From: Georgfuchsia toluolica
Lineage (GTDB): Bacteria; Pseudomonadota; Gammaproteobacteria; Burkholderiales; Rhodocyclaceae
DNA: 64,000 bases
NCBI RefSeq assembly: GCF_907163265.1
Contig: NZ_CAJQUM010000001.1
Span: 3,224,001 to 3,288,000 of the forward strand
Direction of reading: 5' to 3'
The notes beneath the pieces were generated by a model. The model worked only from the letters and a program-made list of their open reading frames with translations. It was not told the DNA's origin and made no database searches. Each line of letters begins with the position of its first letter. The first letter of the stretch is position 1. The position numbers and the translations under genes are program-made. Below are positions 45,548 through 54,768 of this stretch, in pieces.

Positions 45548-45561
45548 AAAGATTTAGATTT

Positions 45562-46899
45562 TTACAAAACGTAGCGCGACAGATCCTCGTTGTCGGCAAG
45601 ATCTGACAGGCGCTCATTCACATACGCGGCATCGATGACATGGGTTTCGGCGCCGTGGCGGCCGGCGTTGAAGGAGATTTCCTCGAGCAGCTTTTCCATC
45701 ACGGTATGCAGCCGCCGCGCGCCGATGTTCTCGGTCTTTTCGTTGACCTGGAAGGCGATCTCGGCCATGCGCCGGATGCCGTCGTCGGTAAAGCTGACCC
45801 TGGTGTCCTCGGTTGCCAGCAAGGCTTCATACTGACGCGTGAGACAGGCATCGGTCTGGGTCAGGATGCAGCGAAAGTCTTCCACCGAGAGCGAATCGAG
45901 TTCGACGCGAATCGGGAAACGCCCCTGCAGTTCGGGGATCAGGTCCGACGGCTTCGACAGATGAAATGCGCCGCTGGCGATGAACAGGACGTGGTCGGTC
46001 TTGATCATGCCGTACTTGGTGGACACGGTGGTTCCCTCCACCAATGGCAGCAGGTCGCGCTGCACGCCCTGGCGCGAGACATCGGCGCCGTGCATCTCCG
46101 AGCGCGAGGCGATCTTGTCGATCTCGTCGAGGAAGACGATGCCGTTCTGCTCGACGTTCTTCAGCGCCTGGGCCTTTACTTCGTCGTCGTTGATCATGCG
46201 TGCCGCTTCTTCATCGGCGAGCGCCTTCAGCGCATCGGCAATTTTCATCTTGCGCGTGCGGCGGCGGCCCGAGCCCATGTTCTGAAACATGCCCTGAATC
46301 TGCTGGGTCAAATCTTCCATACCGGGCGGGGCGAGAATTTCCATCTGTGCCGATGGCGAGGCGACCTCGATCTCGATTTCCTTGTCGTTGAGCTCGCCCT
46401 CGCGCAGTTTCTTGCGGAATTTCTGCCGCGTCGCCGAATCCTCGCTGGACGCCGGTTCGCTGCCGCTGCGCGCCGATGGCAGCAGCGTATCCAGCACGCG
46501 ATCCTCGGCGGCATCCATGGCGCGGTTATGCACGCCGCGCATCGCCTGCTCGCGCGCATCCTTGATCGCGGTCTCGGCGAGATCGCGGATGATGGTATCG
46601 ACATCGCGGCCGACATAGCCAACCTCGGTGAACTTGCTCGCCTCGACCTTGACGAAGGGCGCGTTGGCCAGCCGCGCCAGGCGCCGCGCGATCTCGGTCT
46701 TGCCGACGCCGGTCGGTCCGATCATCAGGATATTCTTCGGTGTGATCTCGGTGCGCAGCGGCTCCGCCACCTGGGCGCGGCGCCAGCGATTGCGCAATGC
46801 GATCGCCACGGCACGCTTGGCGCGCCCCTGGCCGACGATGTTCTTGTCCAGTTCGGAAACGATTTCCGCTGGAGTCATTTGCGACATTATTTGGGACAT
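45562..46899 (-). CDS. hslU: ATP-dependent protease ATPase subunit HslU
   Basis: A 445-residue AAA+ unfoldase of the HslVU protease. Walker A is [15 protein letters not shown] and Walker B is [30 protein letters not shown] at the start, the insertion domain (about 110-240) and the C-terminus ending LSRYVL, which inserts into HslV, are all present. It follows hslV by 82 bp. Heat-shock control is usual; no sigma-32 box was picked out. Confidence 0.97.
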   Translation of the reverse strand: MSQIMSQMTPAEIVSELDKNIVGQGRAKRAVAIALRNRWRRAQVAEPLRTEITPKNILMIGPTGVGKTEIARRLARLANAPFVKVEASKFTEVGYVGRDVDTIIRDLAETAIKDAREQAMRGVHNRAMDAAEDRVLDTLLPSARSGSEPASSEDSATRQKFRKKLREGELNDKEIEIEVASPSAQMEILAPPGMEDLTQQIQGMFQNMGSGRRRTRKMKIADALKALADEEAARMINDDEVKAQALKNVEQNGIVFLDEIDKIASRSEMHGADVSRQGVQRDLLPLVEGTTVSTKYGMIKTDHVLFIASGAFHLSKPSDLIPELQGRFPIRVELDSLSVEDFRCILTQTDACLTRQYEALLATEDTRVSFTDDGIRRMAEIAFQVNEKTENIGARRLHTVMEKLLEEISFNAGRHGAETHVIDAAYVNERLSDLADNEDLSRYVL

Positions 46900-46981
46900 G
46901 TTGGGAACCCGTATTGAATTGAATTATCGCCCGATGCCCGGACAGGCAAGTTGCACATACTGTTCGCCTACCGGTTCCGCA

Positions 46982-47518
46982 TCAATCCAGTGTTTCGATG
47001 ATGTGGTTCTGGTTGGTATAGATGCAAATGTCGCCGGCGATGGCGAGCGATTTCTTTACGATATCGGTCGCCGCAAGATCGGTGTTTTCGAGCAGGGCGC
47101 GCGCGGCGGATTGCGCGTAGGGACCGCCGCTGCCGATGGCGACGATGCCGAGTTCCGGCTCCAGCACATCGCCGTTGCCAGTAATCACCAGCGAGCTTTC
47201 GCGGTCGGCCACGGCGAGCATGGCTTCGAGCCGGCGCAGCATGCGGTCGGTGCGCCAGTCCTTGGCCAGTTCGACCGCCGAGCGCACCAGATTGCCCTGA
47301 TGCTTTTCCAGCTTGGCCTCGAAGCGCTCGAACAGGGTGAAGGCGTCGGCGGTGCCACCGGCGAAGCCGGCCAGAATCTTGTCGTTGTACAAGGTGCGAA
47401 CCTTGCGCGCGCTGGCCTTGATGACGATGTTGCCCAGCGTGACCTGGCCGTCGCCGCCGAGCGCGACCTGAGTGCCGCGCCGCACGGAAAGGATGGTGGT
47501 GCCGTGGTATTGCTCCAT
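46982..47518 (-). CDS. hslV: ATP-dependent protease subunit HslV
   Basis: A 178-residue threonine peptidase. After the MEQYHG propeptide the mature chain starts with the catalytic Thr (TTILSVRRG). [20 protein letters not shown] and [19 protein letters not shown] are family marks. A good ribosome site (AGGAGCAG) precedes the ATG. It starts 28 bp after the zinc-type permease gene, so some hslVU transcription may come from the metal-uptake genes upstream. Confidence 0.97.
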   Translation of the reverse strand: MEQYHGTTILSVRRGTQVALGGDGQVTLGNIVIKASARKVRTLYNDKILAGFAGGTADAFTLFERFEAKLEKHQGNLVRSAVELAKDWRTDRMLRRLEAMLAVADRESSLVITGNGDVLEPELGIVAIGSGGPYAQSAARALLENTDLAATDIVKKSLAIAGDICIYTNQNHIIETLD

Positions 47519-47546
47519 GTTTGCTGCTCCTGATCGAAGCGGCAGT

Positions 47547-48326
47547 TTACCGGCGAATTTGAGTCAGGGGGCGCGCTCTTAACCCAACGCACGCCAAACC
47601 GCACAAAACGCAGGCAATCGCCGCGCCAGACGGCAGATCCCACCAGGCCGAGGCGGCAAGTCCGACGCCGTAGCCCACAGCGCCGATGGCATAGGCAAAG
47701 CCCAGTCCGCGCCATCCTGCTTGATTGCGGCTAGCCAGCGCCGGCGCAATCAGGCTGGTGAAGACCAGAAACACGCCGACCAGTTGCACCGAGAGCGTCA
47801 CCGTTAAGGCGAACAGCAGATAAAAGCCGCCATCGCCGAAACGCTGGCGCAATGTGAACCAGGCCACGACCACGATGATGGCTGCGTAAATCGCCGCCGG
47901 CAACGCGAGCTGCGACCAGCTCACCCAGAGAATCTGCCCGGCCAGCATGTCCTTGAGGTGCTCGCCGCCATGCGGATTGTGCGCCAGCAGCAGGATGCCG
48001 GCTGACGCGGCAAAGACGAAGAGCAGGCCGATCAGTGCTTCCTGGATTTCCGGCCAGCGCTTGCCGCTCCATGTCAGTAGCATGGCGCCGAGGCAGGCCG
48101 CAGCGGCCGCGGTAAGCTGGGTTGCCGCATCGGTACCGGTTTCGCTATGGCTCCATTCGAGCAGTTGCGCCAGCATCACGCCGAGCCCGGCGACTTGCGC
48201 AATCGCCAGGTCGATGAAAATGATGCCGCGCTTTAATACTTCGCGCCCAAGAGGTACATGAGTAGCCAGCACCAACAGTCCCGCCACGAATGGCGCTGCC
48301 AACAGGTTCCAGTCGAAGGCGTTCAT
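47547..48326 (-). CDS. Zinc/manganese-type ABC transporter permease (ZnuB-like)
   Basis: A 259-residue inner-membrane protein of the ABC-3 family with about eight helices. Marks are [60 protein letters not shown] and [12 protein letters not shown]. It overlaps the binding-protein gene by 4 bp. No ATPase gene lies in the group or elsewhere in the window, so the ATPase must come from another locus. Confidence 0.9.
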   Translation of the reverse strand: MNAFDWNLLAAPFVAGLLVLATHVPLGREVLKRGIIFIDLAIAQVAGLGVMLAQLLEWSHSETGTDAATQLTAAAAACLGAMLLTWSGKRWPEIQEALIGLLFVFAASAGILLLAHNPHGGEHLKDMLAGQILWVSWSQLALPAAIYAAIIVVVAWFTLRQRFGDGGFYLLFALTVTLSVQLVGVFLVFTSLIAPALASRNQAGWRGLGFAYAIGAVGYGVGLAASAWWDLPSGAAIACVLCGLACVGLRARPLTQIRR

Positions 48327-49216
48327 TTGACCGCCTTCAGCAGTTGCGCCACGGTGTCGTCGAAGAGGCCGAATAAATCCTTGGCCCGGTCGCTGCCACC
48401 AACCGTGAAGGGCAGCGCCACCGCCGGCAGGTGCGCATGTTCGCTGAACCACTCGGTCGGGCGCGGTGAGTTCCACGCCGCGCGAATCGCCATACGCGGC
48501 TTCCTGGTTTCCACATCCGCCACGACCTGGCTAAGGTAAGACACCGAGGGCTCAACGCCGGGTTTCGGCTCCAGCGTGCCGACCTCGACGATGCCCAGCC
48601 AGTCATAGAGATAAGGGAAAGCCTTGTGCTGCGTCACCACATGCATGCCGCGTAACGGCGTTGCGCTGGCTTCCCACTTTGCGATGGCAGCTTTCCAGCG
48701 CTCGGCGAAACTCTTGAAATTGGCCTGGTATTCAGCCGCATTGGCAGCATCGAGCTGCGCCATGCGCCCTGCAAGCGCTTCGCCGACTTTAAGGAAATTG
48801 CGCGGATCGGTCTGAATGTGCGGATTGCCGCCGGCATGTACGTCGCCATCGGCACGATCGAGCCGCGTTGGCACCTCGAGCATATGCACATAGCGTGCCG
48901 CTTCGAAATTACCCGGTTGCCCTGGCTGCACATGCGGATTGCCTGAATCGCGCAGCACCACCGGCAACCAGCCCACTTCCAGCTCGGCGCCGGTGGCTGC
49001 GATCAGGTCGGCATTGCGCGCCCGCGCGATCAGCGATGGCTTGGCTTCGACGTGATGCGGGTCCTGCAAGCCCCCTGTTGCGGTAAATACATCGACATGC
49101 TTGCCGCCAATTTCTTTCGCCAGCGCGCCCCACTCGGGAACCGTGGCGAACACCTTGAGATCGGCATGCGCCGCAAGCGAGAGCAGACTGAGTAACACGA
49201 AAAAAAGTCGTTTCAT
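48323..49216 (-). CDS. Zinc-type ABC substrate-binding protein (ZnuA-like)
   Basis: A 297-residue periplasmic protein of the cluster 9 family. It has a signal peptide (LFFVLLSLLSLAAHA), then DLKVFATVPEWGALAKEIGG, and metal ligands expected at DPHHVEAKP, GNPHIQTDP and VVTQHKAFPYLYDWLGI. The final Asp/Glu-type ligand region is AAWNSPRPTEWFSEH. There is no long His-rich loop as in E. coli ZnuA. It follows the porin by 12 bp and overlaps the permease. Confidence 0.9.
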   Translation of the reverse strand: MKRLFFVLLSLLSLAAHADLKVFATVPEWGALAKEIGGKHVDVFTATGGLQDPHHVEAKPSLIARARNADLIAATGAELEVGWLPVVLRDSGNPHVQPGQPGNFEAARYVHMLEVPTRLDRADGDVHAGGNPHIQTDPRNFLKVGEALAGRMAQLDAANAAEYQANFKSFAERWKAAIAKWEASATPLRGMHVVTQHKAFPYLYDWLGIVEVGTLEPKPGVEPSVSYLSQVVADVETRKPRMAIRAAWNSPRPTEWFSEHAHLPAVALPFTVGGSDRAKDLFGLFDDTVAQLLKAVK

Positions 49217-49228
49217 TTTTTGCTCCAA

Positions 49229-50638
49229 TCAAAACTGATGTGCACCGTGCGTGCCAATGCTGAATAAGTATTGCAGGAAAATCTGGTTGTCGCTGGCGCC
49301 GCTGCCCGAGTTGTCGTGCGCCCATTGCAGGCGGAAGCGCGTGAATTCGCTTGGACTGTAATCGAGCATCACGCTATTGCGCTTCGGGTCATGCGCGGCA
49401 AGCAGCGGAAAGTCGGCCGCAGTGAGTACGCCGCCATTCACGAGCCCAATGTTCACCGTGCCGTAGATCAGCGCGTCGTGGCGCAGGCCAACGCGCCAGT
49501 GCGGCATGAACTGGTACACGCCTTGCAAATACCAGCCGCTCTGATCGCTGTCATAACCATCGGCACAGCCGCTGCCGCAAGTACTCGCCACCGAATTGCT
49601 CGCCAGCGTGCCGTCCTCGCGGCGGCGGAAATACTCGCCCTGCAACTTGAAATTGGTCACTGTACTGTTGCCCTCCGGCGCCCATTTCCAGATACCGTCG
49701 GCGATCCACAGGCGGCTCTTGCCTGTGAAGCTGTTGCTCACCGCATTGCCCAGATGGTCGACGTCGTCATAGCTGCGATTGCTTGGGCTGCTCCCCAGCC
49801 ATGAAAGACCGACGCGCCAGGCATTGCTGACGCCGGCATCGCCGCCGAGATGCGCGAATAGCGCGCCCTGCGAAACGCCATTCTTGTTGTTGTCGGCGCC
49901 AGGGAAAGTGCGGCCGCGCCCGGCTTCGGCACCGAATTCCAAAAACATATCCGTCGGCGCCAGCCACTTGAGCTGCACGCCGTCGTCGCCAAGCTGATTG
50001 CCGAGGAAAGCCTTGTAGACCAGCGGTGCATCGGTAAAATCCCAGGCGTGCTGGTGCTGTTCGTTCATGTAGCCGATGCCGGAGAAGAAGCGGCCGCCCT
50101 TGAAGCTGAGTCCGTTGCCAAGGCCGAGGCTCTGAAAGAAGGCGTTCTCCATATCGACGCCGCCCTCGGGCTTGAGCGAGGCAATCGCCGTCCCGCGCCA
50201 GTCAGGATCGATATTGGCCGATATTGTCAGTTCCGATTCGCCGAGACTGAAACCGCGGGAGCCGGGACCGACATCGCCCAACGTCGGCACGAAGCCGCTA
50301 ATCTGGTACGCGCTCGGGTTCTGCTTGAGATTGTTATAGGAACCTTGCAGGATCATCGACACTTCGGGATTAAAGCTGTTGCTCTGCGCCGGCGCGGCGG
50401 GAGGGTGCTGGGCTACGGCCTGCTGCGCAACGGCCTGAGCCTCGCCGGCTTTCTCTTCGGCCTGGGCGAGACGTTTTTCCAGCGCGTCAATGCGCTGTTC
50501 ATAGGTTTGTTTCATTTGCGCGATTTCGTCGCGCAGGGCCTTCAAATCTGGATCGGTTGCCGCCAGGGACGCTGCTGGCAAAGTGATCAGCGCTGCGCCA
50601 AACAATGTGGCGACCGCATTCATGCGAAACGGTTTCAT
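49229..50638 (-). CDS. Outer-membrane porin-like protein linked to the zinc uptake genes
   Basis: A 469-residue beta-barrel protein. A signal peptide (ATLFGAALITLPAASLAA) is followed by a coiled coil (about 22-65, LRDEIAQMKQTYEQRIDALE) and then alternating strands ending in ...QIFLQYLFSIGTHGAHQF with a C-terminal aromatic, as needed for outer-membrane insertion. The tight linkage to znuA/znuB-like genes suggests a metal-limitation porin that lets zinc or a zinc chelate cross the outer membrane (inference). Confidence 0.82.
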   Translation of the reverse strand: MKPFRMNAVATLFGAALITLPAASLAATDPDLKALRDEIAQMKQTYEQRIDALEKRLAQAEEKAGEAQAVAQQAVAQHPPAAPAQSNSFNPEVSMILQGSYNNLKQNPSAYQISGFVPTLGDVGPGSRGFSLGESELTISANIDPDWRGTAIASLKPEGGVDMENAFFQSLGLGNGLSFKGGRFFSGIGYMNEQHQHAWDFTDAPLVYKAFLGNQLGDDGVQLKWLAPTDMFLEFGAEAGRGRTFPGADNNKNGVSQGALFAHLGGDAGVSNAWRVGLSWLGSSPSNRSYDDVDHLGNAVSNSFTGKSRLWIADGIWKWAPEGNSTVTNFKLQGEYFRRREDGTLASNSVASTCGSGCADGYDSDQSGWYLQGVYQFMPHWRVGLRHDALIYGTVNIGLVNGGVLTAADFPLLAAHDPKRNSVMLDYSPSEFTRFRLQWAHDNSGSGASDNQIFLQYLFSIGTHGAHQF

Positions 50639-50701
50639 GGGTTTCTCCAAAACAATGACAAACACCACCCCGACTTGGGACGGAAGAACAACAGTCAGGT
50701 T

Positions 50702-51037
50702 TTAGAGAAGCGGGGGAGGAGCTCGGGCGCGGCAGGTGATAACCGGCCGCGTAAAGACGGAAGACGCAAGCGGCAGGCAGTAGCTGTCACCGGCAAAAAC
50801 AGCGAGGAAAACTGGCGCGGGGGAGGGCGGTGCACCGCCGCCGATGCCGGCGAAGGCGATACAGATGGCGCAGGCATTGGCGGGATGATCGGCGCCACCT
50901 TCATCGTCCTGGTATTGCGCGACCACCGCCGAACCGCCATGCCAGTGGCTCAGCAGGTGCGCGAATGCCGCCTGCTGCGAACCGATCAGCAGCAGAGACA
51001 GCAGCAACGCAAGGAAAGGGCGGCAAATACGCTTCAT
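50702..51037 (-). CDS. DUF2946-like exported protein
   Basis: A 111-residue protein with a signal (PFLALLLSLLLIGSQQAAFA), then a metal-ligand-rich segment (HLLSHWHGG, ADHPANACAICIAFAG) typical of DUF2946 proteins, and a Pro-rich C-terminus. Such proteins are often found beside copper or zinc uptake genes. It begins the group porin-znuA-znuB. The frame upstream of the chosen ATG is unlike the family. Role unknown, possibly metal handling. Confidence 0.7.
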   Translation of the reverse strand: MKRICRPFLALLLSLLLIGSQQAAFAHLLSHWHGGSAVVAQYQDDEGGADHPANACAICIAFAGIGGGAPPSPAPVFLAVFAGDSYCLPLASSVFTRPVITCRARAPPPLL

Positions 51038-51220
51038 GCGGCGGGCATCAAAACAAAATCGCGCAGAAAGATCAAGCAGTGTTACAAAGCGTAATGCGGA
51101 TTTATTGTTGTGCACACTTCCCCAAATCTCCTACAGGCGGAATGGTTCGAAGCGCATTTGAAAGCCGCTTCTTCGCATAACGCCAAATCAAGCAAAAACC
51201 ATTTACCTCTTTAGCGGTAC

Positions 51221-51538
51221 TTATTTCGCCGGTTTGGCTTCGCGCACGCAGCTGTCGAAACAGGCAAGTCGCTCATCCCAAGTCTTGATTTTCAGGTAGC
51301 AGTCAGTAACCGCTTCGGCATTTTGACAGGAGGGCAGGAAGCCCCGGTATTTCGCTTCGCAAGCCAGCCCATCAGTCTTTTCAGGTGAAATCTGAATAAG
51401 ATGCTCGCAAATTTTCTTGTAATCAACCTGCGTTGCTCCTGTTTCGGTTGTCGCGGATTTTGTCTCGGGTGAGGATTTTGAACATGCGGCCGAAAAAGAG
51501 ATAGCGACTACCAGCAGAATAAAAAAAACCTTTTTCAT
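51221..51538 (-). CDS. Small lipoprotein of unknown function
   Basis: A 105-residue protein. The signal (KKVFFILLVVAISF) ends in lipobox SAAC, so it should be lipidated. The mature part has a Ser/Thr-rich linker and then six further cysteines spread through a helical domain (KICEHL, LACEAK, PSCQNA, TDCYLK, LACFDSCV), enough for three disulfides. No family is recognised. About 180 bp on its 3' side hold no gene. Confidence 0.75.
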   Translation of the reverse strand: MKKVFFILLVVAISFSAACSKSSPETKSATTETGATQVDYKKICEHLIQISPEKTDGLACEAKYRGFLPSCQNAEAVTDCYLKIKTWDERLACFDSCVREAKPAK

Positions 51539-51694
51539 CTGAACTCCGTACAAGTGTTGTGTTGAGTAGGGCTAATCGTTACTACCAGATCGTATTTTAC
51601 GATGAGACCAAGCTACTTCCACAAAACTGGTCCAGACCTCAAATCCAAAGCCGGGCCAGGCGGACGACATTGACCGTCGCTCAGGAAGACGGCA

Positions 51695-52999
51695 TCAGGC
51701 CAAAGCTGCCTGGTGCTGCTGCTCCAATTCGCGGCCTGCGCGAATGAACATCCGTGTCGCCACGATCAGGTTCCATTCCAGCAGGATAAACGAAAGCGTC
51801 AATGTGACGGCACTGGCATAGGCCAGCAACGGTAGCGCGGGCGCCGCGAGGAGCAGCACGAACGCCAGCAGGTGCACGAGAAACTGTGCCTTCATGTTTC
51901 GCTCCGGGATGATCTGCTTCATGTTGGGCACCGGCAGCCCGGCCAGCGCGTATTTCTGCAGGTGCAGCCAGATCAGGAACGGCACGATCTTGTAGAGCAT
52001 GCCGCAGATGACCCCGGCGAATACACCTGCGAACAGCATCGTTCCGAGCAGGTAGGGTGTTGCGGTGAAATCCGCAACCGGTCGCAAGACTTGCTGGGCG
52101 ATGAACAATGCCGCCACCAGCGCCAATGCGATCATCGACAAGCGCCAGAACAGCAGTGTCGACTCGACAATCTTGCGCCGTCGCCGCGCTTGCAGCCGCA
52201 GCGTGACCAGCGCGAACCAGACGGTGAGCGCAGCTCCGATGGAGCCGAGCGCGATCCGCGCTGTTTCCGCGTATTGCGAACCGAACGACCACAGACATAG
52301 CACGGCGAACAGGGCGCCAGGAAGGTAGCGCGTCAGCAGTGCCGGATATGCCGGCGTCAACTGGAACATCGGCACCACGAGAAAGGCCACGCCGGTAACC
52401 AGCAGCAGGCTCCAGCCCACCAGGCCCCATGCCGCATGAATATCGGTCCAGTCGATCGATGGCAGCACGATGGGCCAGCCGGCGCTCGCGCCGAGGGCGA
52501 CGCCGAGCAGGATCGTGACGAGGACGGCGAGCACGGACAAGCGCAGTGCGAGCAGCGTCGGCCCTACCGCCGGCGTCCGCAACAACGCGACCAGGACGAC
52601 CAGCGCAAAACCGCCCAGGGAGACGCCCAGAAACGGCGTGGCAACGCGGAACAGCAGCGGCGATCCCGCGATGAATCCACCGACCAGCAGGATCGTGCCG
52701 AGGGTGAGACCGGCATGGGTGAACGTCGTCACGCGGCGCGGCTGCCAGATATTGGCGCCAACGACGACGGGGATCATTTGTAGCAGGGCGCCGCACATGA
52801 CTTGAAGCATGAAGCCCAACACGATCAGATGGGTCAGCGCGAACGTTGCCGGCGCCCAGCGCGAATCGAGAATGGCGGACGGTTGCCAGAGCAGCAGCAG
52901 CGCGGCTGCGATGCCGAACAACGGCGCCGTCAGAAAGAAACGAAACGGCATCGAGATGGGCGGTGCCTGTTCAAACGAGAGGACGGGTTGTTTAATCAT
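51695..52999 (-). CDS. Multi-helix membrane protein, NnrS-like / heme-copper-oxidase-subunit-I-like
   Basis: A 434-residue protein with about 12 hydrophobic helices. Histidines lie in or near helices (FALTHLIVLGFMLQVMCGAL; VTTFTHAGLTLGT; DIHAAWGLVGWSLLLVTGV), a pattern seen in NnrS-like proteins and in non-catalytic relatives of oxidase subunit I. It lies downstream of DUF2249 and hemerythrin genes, which are often found with nitric-oxide response genes. The exact family could not be fixed by eye. Confidence 0.65.
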   Translation of the reverse strand: MIKQPVLSFEQAPPISMPFRFFLTAPLFGIAAALLLLWQPSAILDSRWAPATFALTHLIVLGFMLQVMCGALLQMIPVVVGANIWQPRRVTTFTHAGLTLGTILLVGGFIAGSPLLFRVATPFLGVSLGGFALVVLVALLRTPAVGPTLLALRLSVLAVLVTILLGVALGASAGWPIVLPSIDWTDIHAAWGLVGWSLLLVTGVAFLVVPMFQLTPAYPALLTRYLPGALFAVLCLWSFGSQYAETARIALGSIGAALTVWFALVTLRLQARRRRKIVESTLLFWRLSMIALALVAALFIAQQVLRPVADFTATPYLLGTMLFAGVFAGVICGMLYKIVPFLIWLHLQKYALAGLPVPNMKQIIPERNMKAQFLVHLLAFVLLLAAPALPLLAYASAVTLTLSFILLEWNLIVATRMFIRAGRELEQQHQAALA

Positions 53000-53037
53000 A
53001 AACCAGTTAATTTATGACAAATCGCGTGAAGAATTTC

Positions 53038-53096
53038 GAGCAAAGCGAGCCAGTTAGTCGCCTCCTCCGTGAGGGGGAGGGCGGGAGGGGGCGGGC
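53038..53096. repeat. Structured GC-rich repeat, partial (copy A)
   Basis: It begins CGAGCAAAGCGAGC and continues with a C-rich/G-rich palindromic stretch (CCTCCTCC...GGGGGAGG). It matches the left portion of the full-length elements at 53447 and 62393. It lies between the membrane-protein gene and DUF2249. Confidence 0.65.
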
Positions 53097-53182
53097 TTTA
53101 ATTTGCTTTTCCGGCCAAGCATCAAAGTCTTTCATCGAAGCCAACCTTGTTTGGTTCCAGCTTGCCCGGTTTGAAGTAGCCA

Positions 53183-53404
53183 TCAGCGCTTGCGGATGCG
53201 GACTTCCATGGTCCCGTCCGCCTGCATGTGCGATTCGTGCCGATAGCCGTTCTGTTCGAGAACGGCATACAGGGGATGCGGGGTGCAATAGAGCAGAACC
53301 AGAAGCTCTTCCCCCTCGGGCAGCTTCTCGAGCGCCGCTATCGTCAACTCCAGCGGCTCAGGCGGCAATAGTCCGCGCCCATCGACTATATGCTGTTCAG
53401 GCAT
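53183..53404 (-). CDS. DUF2249 domain protein
   Basis: A 73-residue protein. DGRGLLPPEPLELTIAALEK is the TusA/SirA-like opening of DUF2249, and LYCTPHPLYAVLEQNGYRHE continues the fold. Such domains occur fused or next to hemerythrin and nitrite/NO-response genes. An ATG four codons upstream (53416) is possible. Two copies of the structured repeat flank the gene. Confidence 0.85.
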   Translation of the reverse strand: MPEQHIVDGRGLLPPEPLELTIAALEKLPEGEELLVLLYCTPHPLYAVLEQNGYRHESHMQADGTMEVRIRKR

Positions 53405-53446
53405 GGGTATTAACATGAAAAGCAAAAATGGAGCGCCTTGTGATAT

Positions 53447-53556
53447 CGAGCGTAGCGAGCCGATTGATAGCCCCGCCCCGGGGGTTGAGGCGGAAATTCG
53501 CAAAGCAGCGCTTTGCGCCGCCGAGACGGGCGAGCTGTGCAAAGCGAGCCCTGGAG
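53447..53556. repeat. Structured two-hairpin repeat (copy B)
   Basis: After CGAGCGTAGCGAGC and a C/G-rich stretch come hairpin 1, GCAAAGC-AGC-GCTTTGC (53500-53516), and hairpin 2, with loop GTGCAA inside GGGC...GCCC (53528-53551). The element at 62393 has the same order with different stem bases. Confidence 0.75.
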
Positions 53557-53633
53557 CAGGTATGGGGGTGGGGGGCGTTCAATTTGCCTTTACGCATTTT
53601 CATCCTCGGAGGCGGCGCTGGCGATTATGCGCG

Positions 53634-54071
53634 TTAAGCGTGAAGCCCTTGGTTGATGCTCGCGGCAACTTCCTGGTTGCCGCCGAGAGCCTGGTCGCAC
53701 ATCGGATAGAGGATGTTCTCTTCCTTCATGTTGTGCTGCTGCATCAGTACCAGCAGTGTCTCCGCCACGCCGCCGAATTCATCCTTATCCTTGTTCTGTA
53801 GCGCGGTTTCCAGTTGTTTCAGCAACTCAAGCATTTGCTTGTGTTCGTGGCGCATGACCTCAGTCGGTCCGCCGGCCATGCCAGTTTCTGCTTCAAACGC
53901 GGCGAAGAGCACGTCTTCCTCGATGTGGAAGTGACACTGCATGTCATCATGCAGTTTGGCAAACGCTGTCGCGCAGGCCGGCCAATCGCCGCGCTGGGCA
54001 GCTTCCTCGGTGCTGGCGAAATCATCGTCGCAATGGTGATGGTGGTCCTGCAGGGCAGTGGTAACGCTCAT
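53634..54071 (-). CDS. Hemerythrin domain protein
   Basis: A 145-residue four-helix bundle. Diiron ligands can be placed in LQDHHHHCDDDF, HDDMQCHFHIEEDVLF (HxxxE), VMRHEHKQMLEL and QQHNMKEENILYP. It probably binds O2 or NO, or repairs iron-sulfur clusters under stress. A perfect FNR/DNR box lies about 70 bp upstream. DUF2249 and the membrane protein follow on the same strand, although over 200 bp of repeat separate it from DUF2249. Confidence 0.92.
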   Translation of the reverse strand: MSVTTALQDHHHHCDDDFASTEEAAQRGDWPACATAFAKLHDDMQCHFHIEEDVLFAAFEAETGMAGGPTEVMRHEHKQMLELLKQLETALQNKDKDEFGGVAETLLVLMQQHNMKEENILYPMCDQALGGNQEVAASINQGLHA

Positions 54072-54138
54072 GATTGATTCTCCTTTTTCTGACATTGGTC
54101 AGTGGGAGGAATTCTCCGCACCGGCTCGGTGGATTGCA

Positions 54139-54152
54139 TTGATACGAATCAA
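54139..54152 (-). promoter_or_regulatory. FNR/DNR-type box upstream of the hemerythrin gene
   Basis: TTGATACGAATCAA is a perfect TTGAT-N4-ATCAA palindrome, centred about 74 bp before the hemerythrin start. This is the binding consensus of FNR/ANR and of the NO sensor DNR/NNR. It predicts induction under low oxygen or nitric oxide. Confidence 0.75.
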
Positions 54153-54162
54153 TTTTATTCAG

Positions 54163-54573
54163 TTACGGGTCCGCGCGGTCTCGTGCCGGCCTGGCTGGCA
54201 ACGCGGGTGCCAACCGGCGCCCGTGCAGCAAGTGCATGATGGCCTGGATGGGGTGGCGCAAGAGCATGCGCGGTCCGGCCCATTGCATCACTACCCTGAT
54301 TTGCTCACGCATATTTGCACTATAGCAATGGACGACGCAGTTCGCGCAGGTCGGCTTGGCATCGCCGAACACGCAGCGCTCGAGGCGCCGCGCCGCATAT
54401 TCAAGCAGCATGACGCAACTCGGACAAAGCGTCCCGCGCCTGTCGTGGCCGTGGCCGCGGCAATACATGTCCACCATCGTTGCGATGGTCTTCAACTCGC
54501 GTGAGCGCTTGATGAAGCGCTTGTCGGTGGTAAATTCAATGGCCTGGCGGGGCATGGTGTGGTCGGTTTTCAT
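54163..54573 (-). CDS. Nitrous oxide-stimulated promoter family protein (YgbA-like)
   Basis: A 136-residue protein with the family pattern MVDMYCRGHGH, LCPSCVMLLEYAARRLERC, KPTCANCVVHCY and MREQIRVVMQWAGPRML. E. coli YgbA belongs to this family and responds to nitric oxide. The start is ATG 54573 or the ATG six codons later (MPRQAIEF). An FNR-like box lies about 52 bp upstream. It sits before the hemerythrin gene on the same strand and supports the NO/low-oxygen character of the cluster. Confidence 0.88.
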   Translation of the reverse strand: MKTDHTMPRQAIEFTTDKRFIKRSRELKTIATMVDMYCRGHGHDRRGTLCPSCVMLLEYAARRLERCVFGDAKPTCANCVVHCYSANMREQIRVVMQWAGPRMLLRHPIQAIMHLLHGRRLAPALPARPARDRADP

Positions 54574-54624
54574 TTCGCTCGCTTGCAGTAAGTCGAAGCA
54601 TAGGGCGGGGCGGCGCAGGAAAAA

Positions 54625-54638
54625 ATGATTCAGGTCAA
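54625..54638. promoter_or_regulatory. FNR/DNR-like box upstream of the YgbA-like gene
   Basis: ATGATTCAGGTCAA matches TTGAT-N4-ATCAA at 8 of 10 fixed positions. It lies between the divergent YgbA-like and sulfide:quinone oxidoreductase genes and could serve either. Confidence 0.45.
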
Positions 54639-54768
54639 GTGCCTCAACTTTCACCCGCTGGCAAAAGGATTGTATTCCTGCGCCTGCGGATCGGCCATTG
54701 CGGTGATGCCGTGGGCGGTTGATTCCAGTCTAGAATCCGTCAATTCGCCACCAACGGGAGGGTTGCAC

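Noticed and set aside
51079-51098. Possible Zur operator GTGTTAC-N5-GTAATGC before the DUF2946 gene
   Set aside because: The half-sites match the usual TGTTAT/ATAACA pattern only partly and the spacing is wrong, so it was not listed as a feature.
51681-52796. A 371-codon frame on the minus strand overlapping the membrane-protein gene
   Set aside because: It is a shifted frame of the same strand, arginine-rich and without hydrophobic helices, while the chosen frame has a clear helix pattern.
53007-53020. FNR-like site before the multi-helix membrane protein
   Set aside because: Only 7 of 10 positions fit and it lies about 8 bp from the start codon, too close for an activator site.
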